Shown here: positions 61,697 to 64,000 of the stretch, piece by piece
Layout: the number at the start of each line of letters is the position of its first letter
Position numbering within the stretch: the stretch's first letter is position 1
Assembly (NCBI GenBank): GCA_032622095.1
Contig: CP136067.1
Coordinates: 182,190,556 to 182,254,555 of the forward strand
Direction: 5' to 3'
Length of the DNA: 64,000 nucleotides
Source: Siphonodentalium dalli
Lineage: Eukaryota > Mollusca > Scaphopoda > Gadilida > Siphonodentaliidae
Position numbers and translations under genes: made by a program
The notes under the pieces: model-generated
What the model was told of the DNA's origin: nothing
What the model saw: the letters and a program-made list of their open reading frames with translations, nothing else
Database searches by the model: none

Positions 61697-62089
61697 TCTA
61701 GCTTATGAACCCAACTTATATGGTACATGCCCTCGGTTTACTATCTCAAATCAAGAAAGTCTGTGAGAAAATAAATACAACATTTCTCATTGCATAATAT
61801 AGTTTCTCGGCGGCCATTTTGCAGAACTATTTTTTTTTTGGAAAAATCACCGTAAAACCACATAATGGCTCGAAATATATTGTATAGAGTGTTTATGTCT
61901 GTCAGACTATTGCAAACGTGGTTGAATAATATGTTGTTTTTGGTCCTTTACACGACAAAAATAGTAATGGCCACCAAAATACTAAATTATGCAATGAAAA
62001 ATGTTCTATTTATTTTCTCGTAGACATTCATGATTTCAGATAGTAAACAGAGTGCATGCCCTATAGTTCATAAGCGAGATAATCCAGTT
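61697..62089. mobile_element. ~390-bp foldback element, ~105-bp TIRs
   Basis: Left CTAGCTTATGAACCC…TCATTGCATAATATAG, right complement ending GTTCATAAGCGAG. Arms ~85% identical. No ORF. Confidence 0.75.
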
Positions 62090-62266
62090 TATTATATACT
62101 TGCCCATGAATTATAATGTTTCAGCAGTGAGATATAAGTGATATCCTACTCTAGAGTGATATCCCACTATAGTGAGTGATATCAGCTTGAAATTTATGAT
62201 GTATTGACATTCATTGGGGGGGGGGGGGGCATATATAGGCAAGTAACTAAAGTATATAATAAACAG

Positions 62267-62420
62267 AATATCCACACTTTTCAGTGGATATGGGTTAAAT
62301 CTCATTCGTGATGACAAAACATTTGAATTTCCACTCGTGGCTAAAGCCACTCGTGGAAATTCAATGTTTTGTCATCACTCATGAGATATAACCCATATCC
62401 ACTGAAAAAGTGTGGATATC
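62267..62420. repeat. 154-bp near-perfect palindrome
   Basis: ~74-bp arms centred on GCTAAAGC at 62339-62346 (GAATATCCACACTTTTCAGT … ACTGAAAAAGTGTGGATATC), with about three mismatches or bulges. A G12 run lies ~40 bp upstream. Confidence 0.85.
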
Positions 62421-63599
62421 CTCTATGTAATTGTTTCAAATATTTGATGTCAAACTCTCCAATGACAAGCCTTGAAAAATGTTTTTATTTTGTTTAATCC
62501 ACTTATTTTATATATAGTTAGTACCTATCTCTCATATTGAGAGGGTGAACCACAGTGTACTCGAGGATTTGCCTTTCTTCGGAGAAATGCTACTACTATC
62601 TTCGGATATTCAAGTATTTGGACTTTTTAGACTGCGGTACCTTTGTACAAACGACGTTTTCACCCTCTTAATTATAATATTTTCATGCAGATCTTCTTTT
62701 CCCAATATCTAAATTGATGACTAAAGGTATATATCCAACATAATTGGTCATTTGGAATAATGTTTCAAAGATATTCCTCATTTAGTTGGCAAATTTATCC
62801 AACCGGAGAGTAAAATGTGATATTGGGAAGCCCCTTTAAATTCTTGCTGCACACTGTGAGTACATTCCAGTGTGAGAACAGTAGTCTTGTGTAGAGAAGT
62901 CGGTTGGAACACGTAGAAATAAATTGTGGTTCAGATAATCGATGTTTTAGGATGAACTTGACTGTACCACATTAGTCGATCGCATAGAAAAATCTGTAAC
63001 CCTTTCGTCGATTAACTGTAACCATTGGTCGATATCGAAAAAAAAATTTTATCAATATTATAATTCAAATCGGCAGGTAACGCACTATATAAGGCATTGA
63101 TGCATGTGCACACGATGCCTGCTGTGTGCCTTAGTATGAATATGTACAAAAACCTCCCTGGTTACAATGCATGGGTGTATTCGTCAATGCTGCATGGTTC
63201 TGTTTATTAGCGTATGCAGGGTATCATAAATGGGGATATTGGTACACCATTGCAGTTCTATTGAAATTTAGATTGCTAGGATATGTGGATCTCACCACAA
63301 TTGATCTTTCCACAGATGTGAATCAAATCATTATTACAGATATTTTCGACCAACCAGCGATTGAGCTGCAATGCAAATTATGAGGCATCTTTCTTCACCT
63401 TAATTTTGCATACTTTCAGTGTTGAATTGCCTATATTCAAAACTGTTTTGTTGTCAAATCATAATGCACTGAAATTTATATTTACCCCATGATGTTGGCA
63501 ATATATTCATGGTTATAAGAATGTTTTTCACTTTGCAAGTGCTTGTCATAATTTTCACAATTAAAGGCGAAAATGTATGTTCCCAGGTGTACATATTCT
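62421..63599. other. Unassigned; TATA-like site and a 70-codon ORF
   Basis: CACTATATAAGGCATTG at about 63084 lies ~30 bp before ATGCCTGCTGTGTGC (31 codons) and ~85 bp before the ORF 63171-63383. The latter has a hydrophobic, Trp/Tyr-rich N-terminal half. Two overlapping frames make a real gene doubtful. Confidence 0.2.
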
Positions 63600-63825
63600 T
63601 CCCGACCCCTGGATCGATTTCAACAAAATTTGGTGTGGTGTCTCGGGGTACCCTGACGAATATTATAGAGGCGTTATTTTTTGTCATTTTAATTAAAAAC
63701 AAATAATTTTTCAAATTAATTTTTTTAAATGTTAAATTAAGCAATAAGTTGTCTAAAAAAAATTAAAAAATTAAATTAAAAAAAATGTAATTAATTAATT
63801 AAAAAAAAAAAAATTAATCTTTAAT
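63600..63825. repeat. CTCGGGGTACCCTG repeat, copy 2
   Basis: CAAAATTTGGTGTGGTGTCT then CGGGGTACCCTGACGAAT, GGCGTTA, then ~100 bp of A/T-only sequence (TTAATTAA-type). Confidence 0.45.
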
Positions 63826-64000
63826 ATGACTATTTCTTCAAACCTATTGTCTCCAACCATCCGTAAGCTCCTCCCACTAATTAATGTGTGGGGATAACTC
63901 CATTAAGGCTTCGATCGGATATCCAAATCATCGTCCGTTGTGTACCAAACTCATCGCAATTCGGTCAGTGGAAAAAAAAGTACCTACCCTATATGCATGG

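Overview
This is animal nuclear DNA, not bacterial: the only recognisable host gene is split by GT-AG introns, most of the window is AT-rich non-coding sequence, and short inverted-repeat elements (MITE-like) recur throughout. A mollusc or other lophotrochozoan is my best guess. It rests on weak grounds: a CYP10/CYP24-like mitochondrial-clan P450, and repeats ending in the GGGAGATAACTC motif that I associate with molluscan repeats. The sequence does not prove it.

The backbone is a plus-strand mitochondrial-type cytochrome P450 gene. Seven coding exons are visible (5464-5654, 8135-8330, 9037-9196, 27099-27265, 28251-28329, 29293-29496, 30273-30383). They join in frame and carry the WxxxR region, the I-helix GGTDTT, the ExxR pair, PERW, the haem loop FGVGARSCPG and a stop. 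The first ~130 residues (mitochondrial presequence and early helices) are not in the window. Each of the larger introns carries MITE-like insertions, some within 30-60 bp of a splice site.

The third visible intron (9197-27098, 17.9 kb) holds the most striking object: a giant, nearly perfect palindrome at about 14384-24008. Its two ~4.7 kb arms meet at a 64-bp CGG-rich loop at 19143-19206. Each arm carries, pointing outward from the centre, a compact two-ORF unit: a C2H2 zinc-finger/poly-Q ORF overlapping by 14 nt a second zinc-finger/acidic/helical ORF. The unit has a TATA box in front and AATAAA directly behind. Outside it lie a tandem duplication of the gene's 3' end, three related ~300-bp modules, a ~20-bp minisatellite and a 76-codon ORF. 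A partial second copy of one arm fills 1-3052 and ends at the same terminal sequence. I do not recognise the family. It resembles a foldback element with very long, modular inverted repeats, or an integrated head-to-head end of a linear DNA replicon.

Downstream of the P450 (30.4-64 kb) I find no confident gene. The sequence is a patchwork of at least ten families of small inverted-repeat elements. Several contain paired ~68-bp hairpins, and the same hairpin pair sits inside two different terminal-repeat contexts. There are also two facing minisatellites at 39.2-40.3 kb, microsatellites, and a few promoter-like or short ORF candidates of low confidence.
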